Source: Candidatus Rhodoferax odensensis
GTDB taxonomy: Bacteria > Pseudomonadota > Gammaproteobacteria > Burkholderiales > Burkholderiaceae_C
Direction: 5' to 3'
Assembly (NCBI GenBank): GCA_016718405.1
Contig: JADKDJ010000003.1
Coordinates: 496,001-560,000, forward strand
Length of the DNA: 64,000 nucleotides
Below, one piece after another: positions 15,598-24,927 of the stretch. A program made the position numbers and the translations under genes. The notes below the pieces were generated by a model. That model searched no databases, had not been told where the DNA came from, and saw only the letters and a program-made list of their open reading frames with translations. How positions within the stretch are numbered: the first letter of the stretch is position 1; every line of letters starts with the position of its first letter.

Positions 15598-17345
15598 ATC
15601 CCGCAAAACACTCTTCCGAGTTGCGCCAGGCACTGGGTGAACTTCAACCCTATTTCAAACGTGCCGCGTGGCTTAGTGTGGTTGCGAGCTTGCTGGTCTT
15701 GGCGCCATCAGCCTACATGCTGGAAGTCTACGACCGGGTCGTTAACAGCCGCAGCCACATGACGCTGGCGATGCTGACCTTGCTGGTGCTGGCGGTCTTT
15801 GTTGTCATGGAAGTTTTGGATTGGGCGCGCGGTCAACTGATGCACGAGGCTTCGGTCGCTTTGGACAAGAAGATGAGCGGACGCGTCTTCAATGCCATTT
15901 TCGAGGCCAACCTGAAGCGCCTTGCGGGCGGCACTTCGCAGCCCATGAGTGACTTCCGGACCGTTCGTGAATTCCTCAATACGCCGGTCTTGATCGCGTG
16001 CCTCGAAGCACCCGTTTCCTTGGTGTTCCTGATCCTGATCTTTGCGATGAGCCCGGTGTTGGGTTGGTCCGCAGTGGCGGCAGCCTTGGTTCAGACGCTC
16101 ATCGCCTGGCTTAACCAGCGTGGCACGCAACCGCCCTTGTTGGCTGCTAACCGCAGCGCCGTGGCGGCACAGCAGTATGCCGATGGCTCGTTGCGCAACG
16201 CTCAGGTAATCGAGTCGATGGGTATGCTGCGCGATATCCATCGCCGCTGGATGGAGAAGCAGCGCGAGTTCCTGAATCTGCAAGCGCAGGCATCCGAGAC
16301 TGGGGGCGCGTTTCAGGCCGCATCCAAACTTGTCCAGAACACCACCAGTTCCATGTTGTTGGGACTGGGTGCCTGGTTAATGCTGCGCAACGAATTGAAT
16401 GGCGGTCCGGCGATGATGATCATTGCTTCGGTGCTGGGGGGGCGCGTCCTGGCACCGTTGGTGCAGATCGTCTCTCAGTGGCAATCCGTCGTCAATGTGC
16501 GCGACGCCTGGGGCCGCCTGGACCAGTTGTTGACCGGGTTGCCTGTGCGCGCACCGAGCATGGCCCTGCCTCCACCGCACGGTGGTCTTGCGGTTGAAGG
16601 TGTAGTGGCCGTGGCACCTGCCACCCAAGTACCGATTCTCAAAGGCGTCGCGTTTGCACTGCAACCCGGCGAAGTGCTGGCGGTTGTCGGTCCGTCAGCC
16701 TCAGGCAAAACGACCTTGGCCCGTCTGCTCGTTGGTTTGTGGCCAGCCAGCAGCGGCAAAGTGCGCCTCGATGGCGTGGATGTTTACAGTTGGGACAAAG
16801 GCGAGCTCGGCCCCCATGTTGGCTACTTGCCGCAGGGCGTTGAACTGTTCGACGGCACTCTGGCAGAAAACATTGCCCGTTTCGGAACGGTAGACAAAGC
16901 CAAGGTCGAAGCGGCGGCACGAGCCGTGGGGCTGCACGAGATGATCGTGGCCCTGCCCAAGGGCTATGACAGTCCGGTCGGCCGAGAAGGAGCTATGTTG
17001 TCCGGCGGTGCTCGTCAGCGGGTCGGTTTGGCGCGCGCAATTTATGACGACCCGGTTTTCGTGGTCCTCGATGAACCCAACTCGAGTCTGGACGAGGCGG
17101 GCGATGCGGCATTGGCCAGCGCCATCATGCAGCTCAAGTCACGCGGCACCACTTTTGTAATCATGACGCACCGCACCAGCGTGTTGGCGGTGGCCGACAA
17201 AATGCTGATCCTGCACGAAGGCCAGAACCGCGCCTTCGGACCCAAAGACGAAGTGCTGGCCGCCCTCGCCAAGGCCAATGCGCAGGCCAACCAGTCCAGC
17301 CAGAGCACGGCGGTCGTCCCCGCCGCCGCCGCCGGCGCAGCCTGA
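15594..17345 (+). CDS. Type I secretion permease/ATPase, PrtD-like (first of two)
   Basis: A 583-residue inner-membrane ABC exporter that would drive secretion with HlyD and TolC partners. Membrane helices cover about 25-300, without an N-terminal C39 peptidase domain, as in PrtD/RsaD. The ATPase domain has Walker A GPSASGKTT (366-374), the Q-loop YLPQGVELFDG, the signature LSGGARQR, Walker B VVLDEPNSSLD and the switch His in MTHRTS. The usual Gln of the LSGGQ signature is Ala. The ATG overlaps the stop of the TnpB-like gene (ATGA). The last residues are Ala/Gln-rich. The next gene is a close homologue, so the two may form a heterodimer. Confidence 0.9.
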   Translation: MNPAKHSSELRQALGELQPYFKRAAWLSVVASLLVLAPSAYMLEVYDRVVNSRSHMTLAMLTLLVLAVFVVMEVLDWARGQLMHEASVALDKKMSGRVFNAIFEANLKRLAGGTSQPMSDFRTVREFLNTPVLIACLEAPVSLVFLILIFAMSPVLGWSAVAAALVQTLIAWLNQRGTQPPLLAANRSAVAAQQYADGSLRNAQVIESMGMLRDIHRRWMEKQREFLNLQAQASETGGAFQAASKLVQNTTSSMLLGLGAWLMLRNELNGGPAMMIIASVLGGRVLAPLVQIVSQWQSVVNVRDAWGRLDQLLTGLPVRAPSMALPPPHGGLAVEGVVAVAPATQVPILKGVAFALQPGEVLAVVGPSASGKTTLARLLVGLWPASSGKVRLDGVDVYSWDKGELGPHVGYLPQGVELFDGTLAENIARFGTVDKAKVEAAARAVGLHEMIVALPKGYDSPVGREGAMLSGGARQRVGLARAIYDDPVFVVLDEPNSSLDEAGDAALASAIMQLKSRGTTFVIMTHRTSVLAVADKMLILHEGQNRAFGPKDEVLAALAKANAQANQSSQSTAVVPAAAAGAA

Positions 17346-17365
17346 GCGAACACTCAAACAGATCC

Positions 17366-19102
17366 ATGAAAACACCCACATTTTTTAGACGCAGTGAGTT
17401 GACCGCCACGCTGTGGACCTTTCGTCGTGAATTTCTGATGGTTGGCTTCTTCAGCATGGTAGCCAATGTGTTGATGCTCACGCCGACGCTGTACATGCTG
17501 CAGGTCTACGACCGAGTGATGATCAGCCAAAGTGAACTGACCCTGCTGGCGATGTCATTACTCACGTTGGTCTTGTTTGGCGTGATGGCTTTTGCTGAAT
17601 GGATGCGTTCGCGCGTCCTGGTGCGCGCCGGCGTGCGATTGGACGAGCGCCTTGGCACGCAGGTTTTCAATGCCAGTTTCGAGGCCCACCTGAGCCAGAC
17701 TGGAAGCTCGCCAGCGCGCGCTTTTGGCGACTTGATCCAGGTACGTCAGTTTCTTACCGGTAACGGCATCTTTGCCTTTTTCGACGCACCCTGGGCGCCG
17801 ATCTACATGCTGGTGTTGTTTCTGCTTCACCCCTGGTTGGGTGTTCTGGGCATCGTCTTTGCGATCATTCAGGCCAGTCTTGCGTGGTTTGGACATCGAC
17901 ACACCCTGGCGCCCTCCGAAGCGGCCGGCGCCGCCAGCAGCGAGGCGACCAGCTTCCTGCAAAGCAAACTGCGCAACGCCGAGGTGATTGAGTCCATGGG
18001 CATGATCGGCAACCTGCGTCAGCGCTGGGCACAGCGTCACGCGGCATCGCTGGAGCAGGGTGCCGCGGCGCAAGCGCTGTCTCAGCGCGTGATGGCTTGG
18101 AGCAAGTTCATTCGCTATAGCCAGCAGTCGTTGGCGCTGGGCGCAGGCGCATTGTTGGTGATTGATGGTCAACTGTCTCCTGGCGGCATGATCGCCTCCA
18201 ACGTGCTGATGACACGCGCCTTGGCGCCGATCGACCAGATCGTTAGCGGCTGGCGTGGGTTTATCGGTGCTGGCGCCGCCTTCGCGCGCCTGGAGAAGTT
18301 GTTGCTTGGTTTCCCAGCCCGCGACGCGGCCCTGTCACGGGTTGCCCCCAAGGGCCAGATTGTCTTGAACGACGTGGTGGCCACAGCGCCCGGTCGCACC
18401 AGCCCGATCCTTAAGGGCATCAACTTGTCGGTGTCTGTCGGCACGGTGTTGGTCGTACTCGGCCCGTCTGGCTCCGGCAAATCGACGCTGGCGCGGGTGT
18501 TGATGGGAATCTGGCCGGATGTGTCCGGCGAGGTCCTGCTTGACGGCTTGCCGATCAACGGCTGGGACCGAGTGGAGTTGGGCCCGCACCTGGGCTACCT
18601 GCCGCAGGACATCGAACTGTTCGAAGGTACCCTGGCCGAGAATATTGCGCGGTTTGGCGAGATCAATTCCGAGCACGTGATCGAGGCGGCCAAATGTGCC
18701 GGGTTGCACGACATGATCCTGCGCTTTCCAAAGGGCTACGACACACCGATCGGTGAGGCTGGCGGCATGCTCTCGGGCGGACAACGTCAGCGCATCGGCC
18801 TGGCCCGTGCCATCTACGGCGAGCCGGCGCTGATTGTGCTGGACGAGCCCAACGCGAATCTGGACGAAACCGGCGAAGCGGCCTTGGTCAAGACCGTTCA
18901 GAGCATGAAGGCCAAAGGGAAGACCGTGGTACTGATCACACACCGACCGGGCGTGCTGGCCGTGGCCGATCGATTGTTGTTGCTGCAGGATGGTCGAGTG
19001 CAGGCCGAAGGACCACGCGATGCTGTCCTGGGTGCCTTGCAGGCAGCCAGTCGACAGTCCAAATCGGCACCACCCGCAAACCCGGTGGCCGTTGCCGCCT
19101 AA
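17366..19102 (+). CDS. Type I secretion permease/ATPase, PrtD-like (second of two)
   Basis: A 578-residue ABC exporter, clearly paralogous to the gene before it. Membrane region about 20-300. The ATPase domain has Walker A GPSGSGKST, the Q-loop YLPQDIELFEG, the canonical signature LSGGQRQR, Walker B IVLDEPNANLD and the switch His in ITHRPG. All catalytic parts are intact, unlike the altered signature of the first copy. It starts 20 bases after the upstream stop and is followed by the HlyD gene at 36 bases. Two tandem exporter subunits before one HlyD and one TolC suggest a heterodimeric export engine, though a recent duplication with separate cargo is possible. Confidence 0.9.
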   Translation: MKTPTFFRRSELTATLWTFRREFLMVGFFSMVANVLMLTPTLYMLQVYDRVMISQSELTLLAMSLLTLVLFGVMAFAEWMRSRVLVRAGVRLDERLGTQVFNASFEAHLSQTGSSPARAFGDLIQVRQFLTGNGIFAFFDAPWAPIYMLVLFLLHPWLGVLGIVFAIIQASLAWFGHRHTLAPSEAAGAASSEATSFLQSKLRNAEVIESMGMIGNLRQRWAQRHAASLEQGAAAQALSQRVMAWSKFIRYSQQSLALGAGALLVIDGQLSPGGMIASNVLMTRALAPIDQIVSGWRGFIGAGAAFARLEKLLLGFPARDAALSRVAPKGQIVLNDVVATAPGRTSPILKGINLSVSVGTVLVVLGPSGSGKSTLARVLMGIWPDVSGEVLLDGLPINGWDRVELGPHLGYLPQDIELFEGTLAENIARFGEINSEHVIEAAKCAGLHDMILRFPKGYDTPIGEAGGMLSGGQRQRIGLARAIYGEPALIVLDEPNANLDETGEAALVKTVQSMKAKGKTVVLITHRPGVLAVADRLLLLQDGRVQAEGPRDAVLGALQAASRQSKSAPPANPVAVAA

Positions 19103-19138
19103 GTTTCGTCCCCAATCATTCTTACTGCTGAGGCTGTC

Positions 19139-20515
19139 ATGGCTACTTCAAATTTGTTTCAAGCTAACGCTGCCAATCCTGCGGCACCCACCCCGTCAAA
19201 CGTCACCGATGTGATGGCCAAGCTTGAGCCCAAGGAACATGCTGGGCGGGCTGGTCGAATCGGGCTGTGGGCGTTGGGCCTCGGGTTTGGCGGGTTTCTG
19301 CTGTGGGCTGGACTGGCACCGCTCGACGAGGGGGTGCCGGCCCAGGGCATGGTGACCATCGACACCAAGAGCAAGGCCGTTCAACACCTCTCGGGTGGCA
19401 TCATCAAGGAGGTGCTGGTGAGGGAGGGCCAACAGGTCAAGGAAGGCCAACTCCTGCTCAAATTGGATGAAGCCGCTGCCCGTGCCAACTACGAGTCGGC
19501 CCGGCAACGCTACATGGGCTTGCGCGCGATGGAGGGACGCCTGTCGGCCGAGCAGCGGGGCTTGGGCAAGATCACTTGGCATGCGGACCTGCGTGACGGC
19601 ATGGCTGATCCGCAAATTCGGCAGATGGTACTGACACAGGAGCAGTTGTTCGAGTCGCGCCGAGCCAGTTTGCGTGCAGACCTGCAGTCGATCGAAGAGA
19701 GCATCCATGGGCAAGAAGGCTTGCTGCAAGCCTACAACGCCATGATTGGCAATCGCCGCAACACCTTGGCACTTCTGAATGAAGAGCTGAAGAACACCAG
19801 CGGCCTGGTCAAGGAAGGCTACGCTCCGCGCAATCGCCAACTCGAACTGGAGCGCATGGTCTCGGAGACCAACTCTTCGATTGCCGAACTGATTGGCAAC
19901 ATCACGCGTTCGCAACGCTCGATTGCCGAACTGCGTCAACGCGTCATTGCTCGCCAGCAGGAGTACCGCAAGGAGGTCGAGTCGCAAATCGCCGATGTCG
20001 GGCGCGAGGTGTCGGTGGATGTCGAAAAGTTCCGCGCCGCCAGGGACGACCTGGGCCGCATCGAGATCAAGTCGCCCGCGGCAGGACAGGTGGTTGGCTT
20101 GGCATTTCAGACCGTGGGCGGCGTGATTGGGCCGGGACAGAAACTGATGGACATCGTGCCGAGTAGTCAGTCCTTGCTGTTGGAGGCGCGGGTGGCGCCG
20201 CACATGATCGATCGGGTTCAGGCCGATCTGCCAGTCGACGTGCGCTTTTCCTCGTTCGCGCATTCACCGCAGTTGGTGGTCGAGGGCAAGGTGGTGTCGG
20301 TCTCGGCGGATTTACTGATCGACAACCACACTGGTGCCGGATACTTTTTGGCACGCGTCGCGGTTACGCCAGAAGGCATGAAAAAGCTGGGCAAACGGCA
20401 AATGCAGGCTGGCATGCCCGTAGAGGTAATCTTCATCACCGGCGAGCGATCCTTGTTGACCTACTTGCTGCACCCTTTGACCAAGCGGGTATCGGCATCC
20501 ATGAAGGAGGAATGA
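19139..20515 (+). CDS. HlyD-family type I secretion adaptor, PrtE-like
   Basis: A 458-residue periplasmic adaptor linking the ABC exporters to the outer-membrane channel. A short cytoplasmic tail and one membrane helix (about 40-60, IGLWALGLGFGGFLLWAGL) come first. A lipoyl half (VLVREGQQVKEGQLLLKLD), a long coiled-coil hairpin (about 110-300) and the second lipoyl/beta-barrel part (IKSPAAGQVVGLAFQTVGG) follow. The C-terminal conserved region GMPVEVIFITGERSLLTYLLHPL is typical of PrtE/HlyD. The stop is just before the GTG of the TolC gene. Confidence 0.93.
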   Translation: MATSNLFQANAANPAAPTPSNVTDVMAKLEPKEHAGRAGRIGLWALGLGFGGFLLWAGLAPLDEGVPAQGMVTIDTKSKAVQHLSGGIIKEVLVREGQQVKEGQLLLKLDEAAARANYESARQRYMGLRAMEGRLSAEQRGLGKITWHADLRDGMADPQIRQMVLTQEQLFESRRASLRADLQSIEESIHGQEGLLQAYNAMIGNRRNTLALLNEELKNTSGLVKEGYAPRNRQLELERMVSETNSSIAELIGNITRSQRSIAELRQRVIARQQEYRKEVESQIADVGREVSVDVEKFRAARDDLGRIEIKSPAAGQVVGLAFQTVGGVIGPGQKLMDIVPSSQSLLLEARVAPHMIDRVQADLPVDVRFSSFAHSPQLVVEGKVVSVSADLLIDNHTGAGYFLARVAVTPEGMKKLGKRQMQAGMPVEVIFITGERSLLTYLLHPLTKRVSASMKEE

Positions 20516-20516
20516 C

Positions 20517-21878
20517 GTGACCAATCAGACCCCAACACGCGCTAGTCGTGGCCGGGCTTGCCGCTGGTCGCTGCTCGGCGGCGCCCTGATGAGTTATTGC
20601 CTGACGGCCTGGCCACTCGACTTGTTGCAGTCTTACCAAGCGGCCCAGCGCAACGATGCGTCCTTGCGGGCCTCGCGCGCCAACGCGGAAGCGGGGCGCG
20701 AACGGCTGCCGCAGGCGCAGGCGCAGTTGCGACCAAGCGTGGCAATCAATGCCACGCACTACACCAATGAACTCGGAACCAATAACGTTGTTACCGGTGT
20801 TGTGGGGCCACTGCAGCGGTACGAGAGCAATTCGGCGAATGTCACGATTCGCCAGCCTTTGATTCGCACCTCTTTGATCGCGCAGGCTCGGCAAGCCTCA
20901 GCGCAGGTCGACGATGTCAATGCCAGTCTTCGTCGCGATGAGCAAAATTTGGCGGTACGCGTGGTGGCCGCCTATTTGGAAGTGCTGGGTACCTCTGACC
21001 AATTGGCGCTGGTGTTGGCGCAGCGGGCTTTCTACACCGCCCAACTGGACTCGGCGCGCAAGACCTTTTCCGCTGGTGCGGGTACACGCACCGATATTGA
21101 CGAAGTGCAGGCGCGGCTCGACATGGTGAAGGCATTGGAGCTGGAGGCTCGCCAGAATGAGGGTTATGCCAGGCGTCAATTGCAAGCCCTGGTGGGTGAG
21201 CCGATCAACACCCTGGCTACGTTGAATGTAGCCAAGCTGGTCCTGAGCCCGCCGCAACCCGACGCGGTGGAGAGCTGGATCGAGCGGGCCGAGCAGAGCA
21301 GTCCGGAGATGCGCATGGCCCGGGCACAATTGGATGCCGCCGTGCAGGGCATCGACAAGGCAAGAGCCGGCCACCACCCGACGCTCGACGGTGTCTTGCA
21401 GTGGTCTCGCAGTGATCGCGACAATACCAGCCAGCCGAACACCCGTACAACCAACGCTTCTCTTGGCGTGCAGTTGACCGTTCCCTTGTACGCTGGTGGG
21501 TATGTGGACTCATCCGTTCGCCAAGCGGTGGCGGAGCGCGACCGGGCCAACGAGGCGTTGGAGTCGTTGCGTCTGGACTTGGGGTTACGGGTGCACAAGG
21601 AGTTTCGCGGAATTACCGAAGGAATACTGAAGATCCGCGCCTTGGAGCAAGCGGTTCGCTCGGCAGATCAGGTCGTACTGTCCAACCAGAAGTCATTTGC
21701 AGCCGGTAGCCGCACGGTCGTCGACATTCTCAATGCCGAGCAGCAACGAAGCGTTGCTCTGCGAGATTTGGCGCAGGCGCGACACCTCTACCTGATGTCG
21801 CGCGTGCGGTTACTGGCGTTGGTCGATGGCGTTGACACGCAAGTCATGCTTGCGCTCAACGATTCGTTCCAGAACTGA
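20517..21878 (+). CDS. TolC-family outer-membrane channel
   Basis: A 453-residue outer-membrane protein forming the exit duct of the type I system. An N-terminal hydrophobic stretch (about 17-35, SLLGGALMSYCLTAWPL) is a probable signal peptide. Two OEP repeats follow: LLQSYQAAQRNDASLRASRA with PSVAINATHY, and EMRMARAQLDAAVQG with PTLDGVLQWS and VPLYAGGYVDSSVRQA. The GTG start is chosen because AAGGAGG lies six bases upstream (20504-20510) and because the HlyD stop is only one base away. It is last in the core secretion set; the glycosyltransferase gene starts 16 bases later. Confidence 0.92.
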   Translation: MTNQTPTRASRGRACRWSLLGGALMSYCLTAWPLDLLQSYQAAQRNDASLRASRANAEAGRERLPQAQAQLRPSVAINATHYTNELGTNNVVTGVVGPLQRYESNSANVTIRQPLIRTSLIAQARQASAQVDDVNASLRRDEQNLAVRVVAAYLEVLGTSDQLALVLAQRAFYTAQLDSARKTFSAGAGTRTDIDEVQARLDMVKALELEARQNEGYARRQLQALVGEPINTLATLNVAKLVLSPPQPDAVESWIERAEQSSPEMRMARAQLDAAVQGIDKARAGHHPTLDGVLQWSRSDRDNTSQPNTRTTNASLGVQLTVPLYAGGYVDSSVRQAVAERDRANEALESLRLDLGLRVHKEFRGITEGILKIRALEQAVRSADQVVLSNQKSFAAGSRTVVDILNAEQQRSVALRDLAQARHLYLMSRVRLLALVDGVDTQVMLALNDSFQN

Positions 21879-21893
21879 TGGTGTGCGAGGGTC

Positions 21894-22664
21894 ATGGCAG
21901 TACTCCATGACCGGGACGAGTTAGTCGGCGCGATTACGATTTCGGTGGTCAGCCATGGTCATGCACGACACGTGCAAGCGATGCTACTGGACTTGGCCGC
22001 ACATTGTGGCGGACAAGTCGCAGCGGTACTGCTTACGCTCAATGTGGCGGAACCCTCGTTGCAGAGATTTGTCACCGACAGTCAGTGGCCGTTTGAGATC
22101 ACGTTGCTGCACAATTCGGCACCTCAATCGTTTGGCAGCAACCACAACCGCGCGTTCGCCAGGGTCGGTACGCCGCTGTTTTGTGTCATGAACCCGGACC
22201 TGCGTTTGCCGAGCAACCCGTTTCCGGCCTTGCAGACTGCTCTCGACAGTTCGACGGCGGGATGCGCCTACCCGGTGCAGTTGGATGAGCAGGGCCTGCG
22301 GCAAGACTACGAGCGCGCCTTGCCAACCCCATGGTCCCTTTTCCGGCGGGTGTGCCTGCGCCGCAAGCAGTCAGATGGGATGGATTGGGTCAACGGCGCA
22401 TTCATGTTATTCAAGACGGATGTCTTCCGGAACTTGGGGGGATTTGATCATCGCTACCGGTTGTACTGCGAAGATGTGGATATTTGCATTCGCTTACAAC
22501 TTGAGGGATTCAAGTTGCGGCCAGTGGCAGTGAATGTGGTCCACTTGGCGCAGCGCGCCACGGGGCGTCGGTTGCGACACCTGATTTGGCATACGCAAAG
22601 CCTGTTCCGCTTGTGGGCGTCGCCGAGTTTTTGGCGTTTCCTTCAGCAACGGCACCAGAGATGA
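21894..22664 (+). CDS. Family 2 glycosyltransferase, rhamnosyltransferase-like
   Basis: A 256-residue GT-A fold enzyme. The N-terminal nucleotide-sugar part is ISVVSHGHARHVQAML. The metal-binding Asp lies in FCVMNPDLRLP, and the acceptor/catalytic region is VNGAFMLFKTDVFRNLGGFD followed by YCEDVDICIRL. This layout fits GT2 members that move dTDP-rhamnose or similar sugars to a lipid-linked or surface glycan. No membrane helix is seen. It sits 16 bases after tolC and ahead of a GT4 gene, so it probably belongs to the secretion operon and acts on its product or on a surface polysaccharide. Confidence 0.82.
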   Translation: MAVLHDRDELVGAITISVVSHGHARHVQAMLLDLAAHCGGQVAAVLLTLNVAEPSLQRFVTDSQWPFEITLLHNSAPQSFGSNHNRAFARVGTPLFCVMNPDLRLPSNPFPALQTALDSSTAGCAYPVQLDEQGLRQDYERALPTPWSLFRRVCLRRKQSDGMDWVNGAFMLFKTDVFRNLGGFDHRYRLYCEDVDICIRLQLEGFKLRPVAVNVVHLAQRATGRRLRHLIWHTQSLFRLWASPSFWRFLQQRHQR

Positions 22665-22742
22665 ACTGCGTAGCTGTTGAGGCAGCATGCCCGCAAATGC
22701 CAACTTGACGCAGCACCGATAATCGCCGTGAAACAATCGCAC

Positions 22743-23846
22743 ATGGCCTTCCTGGTATTTCTGACACTTCTGGTGTCGCTGATCACAGCGGCCCCACTGA
22801 TTCGTCTCGCGCCCAAGCATGCTGGCTACTATGGTTATGCCAAGTTGCAGCGTTTCCACTCGGGCGATGTACCGCGCCTGGGCGGCATTAATGTCTTTCT
22901 CGGTCTGGCGGTCGGTTGGGGCTATGCCGCGTTGGCCACCAACTGGGGCAGCACGCTGAACGTGCAGGTGAACTGGTCAACTGTCTGGCCCTGGTTTCTG
23001 GTGGCGTTGCCGGCGCTGGCGGCTGGTGTCTACGAGGACGTAACTCAGCGCGTGTCGGTGCTCACGCGTCTGGCCCTCACTGCGGTCTCTGCCTCGCTGG
23101 CTTGCGGCTTGCTTGGCGCAAGTGTCAGTCGGCTGGGCGTGCCCATGCTGGACCAGTGGCTGTTGAACATGCCTTGGGTCGGTATCGCGCTGGCGTTCCT
23201 GGCGGTGTGTGGCTTGCCGCACAGCTTTAACATTATCGATGGCTACAACGGGTTGGCTGCGATTGTGGCCATCATGGCTTGCCTGGCCATTGCCTACGTG
23301 GCCCTGATGATGGGTGATCGCCAATTGGCCGCGATGGTGATCTGCCTGGCCGGCGCCACCGGCGGTTTTCTGTTCTGGAACTACCCGCGTGGCCTGTTGT
23401 TCGCCGGTGATGGCGGGGCCTACCTGTGGGGCGTGGTGGTGGCGCTGGCCAGCATCCTGCTGGTGCAGCGCCATCCGCTGGTGTCACCCTGGTTCCCGAT
23501 GCTGTTGCTGATTTACCCGGTGTGGGAAACCATTTTTTCGATCTACCGCAAGCTCGCGCGTGGCGGCTCGCCTGGCGTGGCCGATACGTTGCACTTTCAT
23601 CAGTTGATTTATCGGCGCATCGTGCGCGGTGTGTTTCATGACGATGCGGCGCGGCGCATGCTGATGCGCAACAACAAGACCTCGCCCTATCTGTGGGGCT
23701 TTACCTCGCTGACGGTGGCACCGGCGGTGCTTTTCTGGAACAACACCACCGTGCTGATGCTGTTTTGCGCCATGTTCGTCGCGTCCTATCTGGCCGGCTA
23801 CTTCATGATCGTGCGCTTCAAAGTTCCGCACTGGCTTCGGCGCTGA
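22743..23846 (+). CDS. Family 4 glycosyl (sugar-1-phosphate) transferase, WecA/MraY type
   Basis: A polytopic membrane enzyme of about 367 residues and ten or so helices. It would transfer a sugar-1-phosphate to undecaprenyl phosphate to start glycan assembly. Family motifs seen: the cytoplasmic loop RFHSGDVPRLGGINVFLG, the Asp-rich region VYEDVTQRVS, the catalytic stretch NIIDGYNGLA and GDGGAYLWG; HFHQLIYRR is the late His-rich loop. The ATG at 22743 is preferred by homology; GTG at 22728 and TTG at 22677 are in frame. It may supply the lipid carrier used by the adjacent GT2. Confidence 0.85.
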   Translation: MAFLVFLTLLVSLITAAPLIRLAPKHAGYYGYAKLQRFHSGDVPRLGGINVFLGLAVGWGYAALATNWGSTLNVQVNWSTVWPWFLVALPALAAGVYEDVTQRVSVLTRLALTAVSASLACGLLGASVSRLGVPMLDQWLLNMPWVGIALAFLAVCGLPHSFNIIDGYNGLAAIVAIMACLAIAYVALMMGDRQLAAMVICLAGATGGFLFWNYPRGLLFAGDGGAYLWGVVVALASILLVQRHPLVSPWFPMLLLIYPVWETIFSIYRKLARGGSPGVADTLHFHQLIYRRIVRGVFHDDAARRMLMRNNKTSPYLWGFTSLTVAPAVLFWNNTTVLMLFCAMFVASYLAGYFMIVRFKVPHWLRR

Positions 23847-23928
23847 GCCTACACCTGGCCTGGCCGAAACGGCGCCAGAGCCAGATGCGGCACAATTTGC
23901 GGGTTAGCAACATCAACCGCAGCCCGCC

Positions 23929-24819
23929 ATGACCCTACCCCTGACGATTGCCCCGCGCGACAAGGCCGAGATACTGGCGCAGGCGCTGCCCTACATCCGC
24001 AAGTTCCATGGCAAGACCATGGTCATCAAGTACGGCGGCAACGCCATGACCGACCCCGAGCTGCAGGCCGATTTTGCCGAGGACGTGGTGCTGCTCAAGC
24101 TGGTGGGCATCAATCCGGTGGTGGTGCACGGCGGCGGGCCGCAGATCGAAAATGCGCTGAACCGTCTTGGCAAGAAGGGCGAGTTCATCCAGGGTATGCG
24201 CGTGACCGATGAAGAAACCATGGAAGTGGTCGAGTGGGTCCTGGGCGGGCAGGTGCAGCAAGACATCGTGGGCCTGATCAACCAGGCAGGTGGCAAGGCA
24301 GTTGGACTGACCGGCCGTGACGGCGGGATGATTCGTGCCCAGAAGCTCAAGATGCTCGACAACACGGATCCCAATATCGAGCACGATGTCGGGCAGGTTG
24401 GTGACATCGTCAGCATCGACCCGAGCGTGGTCAAGGCGCTGCAGGACGATGCCTTCATCCCGGTCATCAGCCCGATCGGCTTTGGCGAGAACAACGAGAG
24501 CTACAACATCAACGCCGACGTGGTGGCCGCCAAGCTGGCCACCGTGCTCAAGGCTGAAAAGCTGATCATGCTCACCAACATCAAGGGTGTGCTCGACAAG
24601 TCCGGCACGCTGCTGACCGATCTGACAGCTCGACGCATCGACGAGCTGTTTGCCGACGGCACCATTTCCGGTGGCATGTTGCCCAAGATTGCCGGCGCAC
24701 TGGATGCCGCCAAGAGTGGTGTCAATTCGGTGCACATCATCGACGGCCGCGTGCCACATGTGCTGCTGCTCGAGATCCTGACCGAGCAGGCCTACGGCAC
24801 CATGATCCGGAGTCATTGA
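23929..24819 (+). CDS. argB: Acetylglutamate kinase
   Basis: Second step of arginine synthesis: ATP-dependent phosphorylation of N-acetylglutamate in the cytoplasm. The 296-residue length and all landmarks agree with ArgB: MVIKYGGNAM, VVVHGGGPQIENAL, the substrate loop FIQGMRVTDEETMEVVEWVL, NINADVVAAKLA and MLTNIKGVLDKSG. The first Met (MTLPLTIAP) is the usual start. An 80-base repeat with a strong G/C hairpin follows, then the two-component pair and slmA. Confidence 0.96.
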   Translation: MTLPLTIAPRDKAEILAQALPYIRKFHGKTMVIKYGGNAMTDPELQADFAEDVVLLKLVGINPVVVHGGGPQIENALNRLGKKGEFIQGMRVTDEETMEVVEWVLGGQVQQDIVGLINQAGGKAVGLTGRDGGMIRAQKLKMLDNTDPNIEHDVGQVGDIVSIDPSVVKALQDDAFIPVISPIGFGENNESYNINADVVAAKLATVLKAEKLIMLTNIKGVLDKSGTLLTDLTARRIDELFADGTISGGMLPKIAGALDAAKSGVNSVHIIDGRVPHVLLLEILTEQAYGTMIRSH

Positions 24820-24820
24820 T

Positions 24821-24900
24821 GTGGCCCCCACGCTTGTCGCTTCGCGTACTACGCTGCCCCCCGAGGGGGCCTTCGCGCCTTGGGGCGGCCCGGCGGCGCT
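24821..24900 (+). repeat. Comamonadaceae-type intergenic repeat with GC hairpin
   Basis: A GC-rich block containing the hairpin GCCCCCCGAGGGGGC (24856-24870) preceded by a motif like CACGCTTGTCGCTTCGCG. I recognise this as a frequent intergenic repeat type in Comamonadaceae, from memory and not from a search. It follows argB directly and may end or weaken its transcript. Confidence 0.55.
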
Positions 24901-24927
24901 CCAGCCTTTTACCCTGAAAGTTTGATC

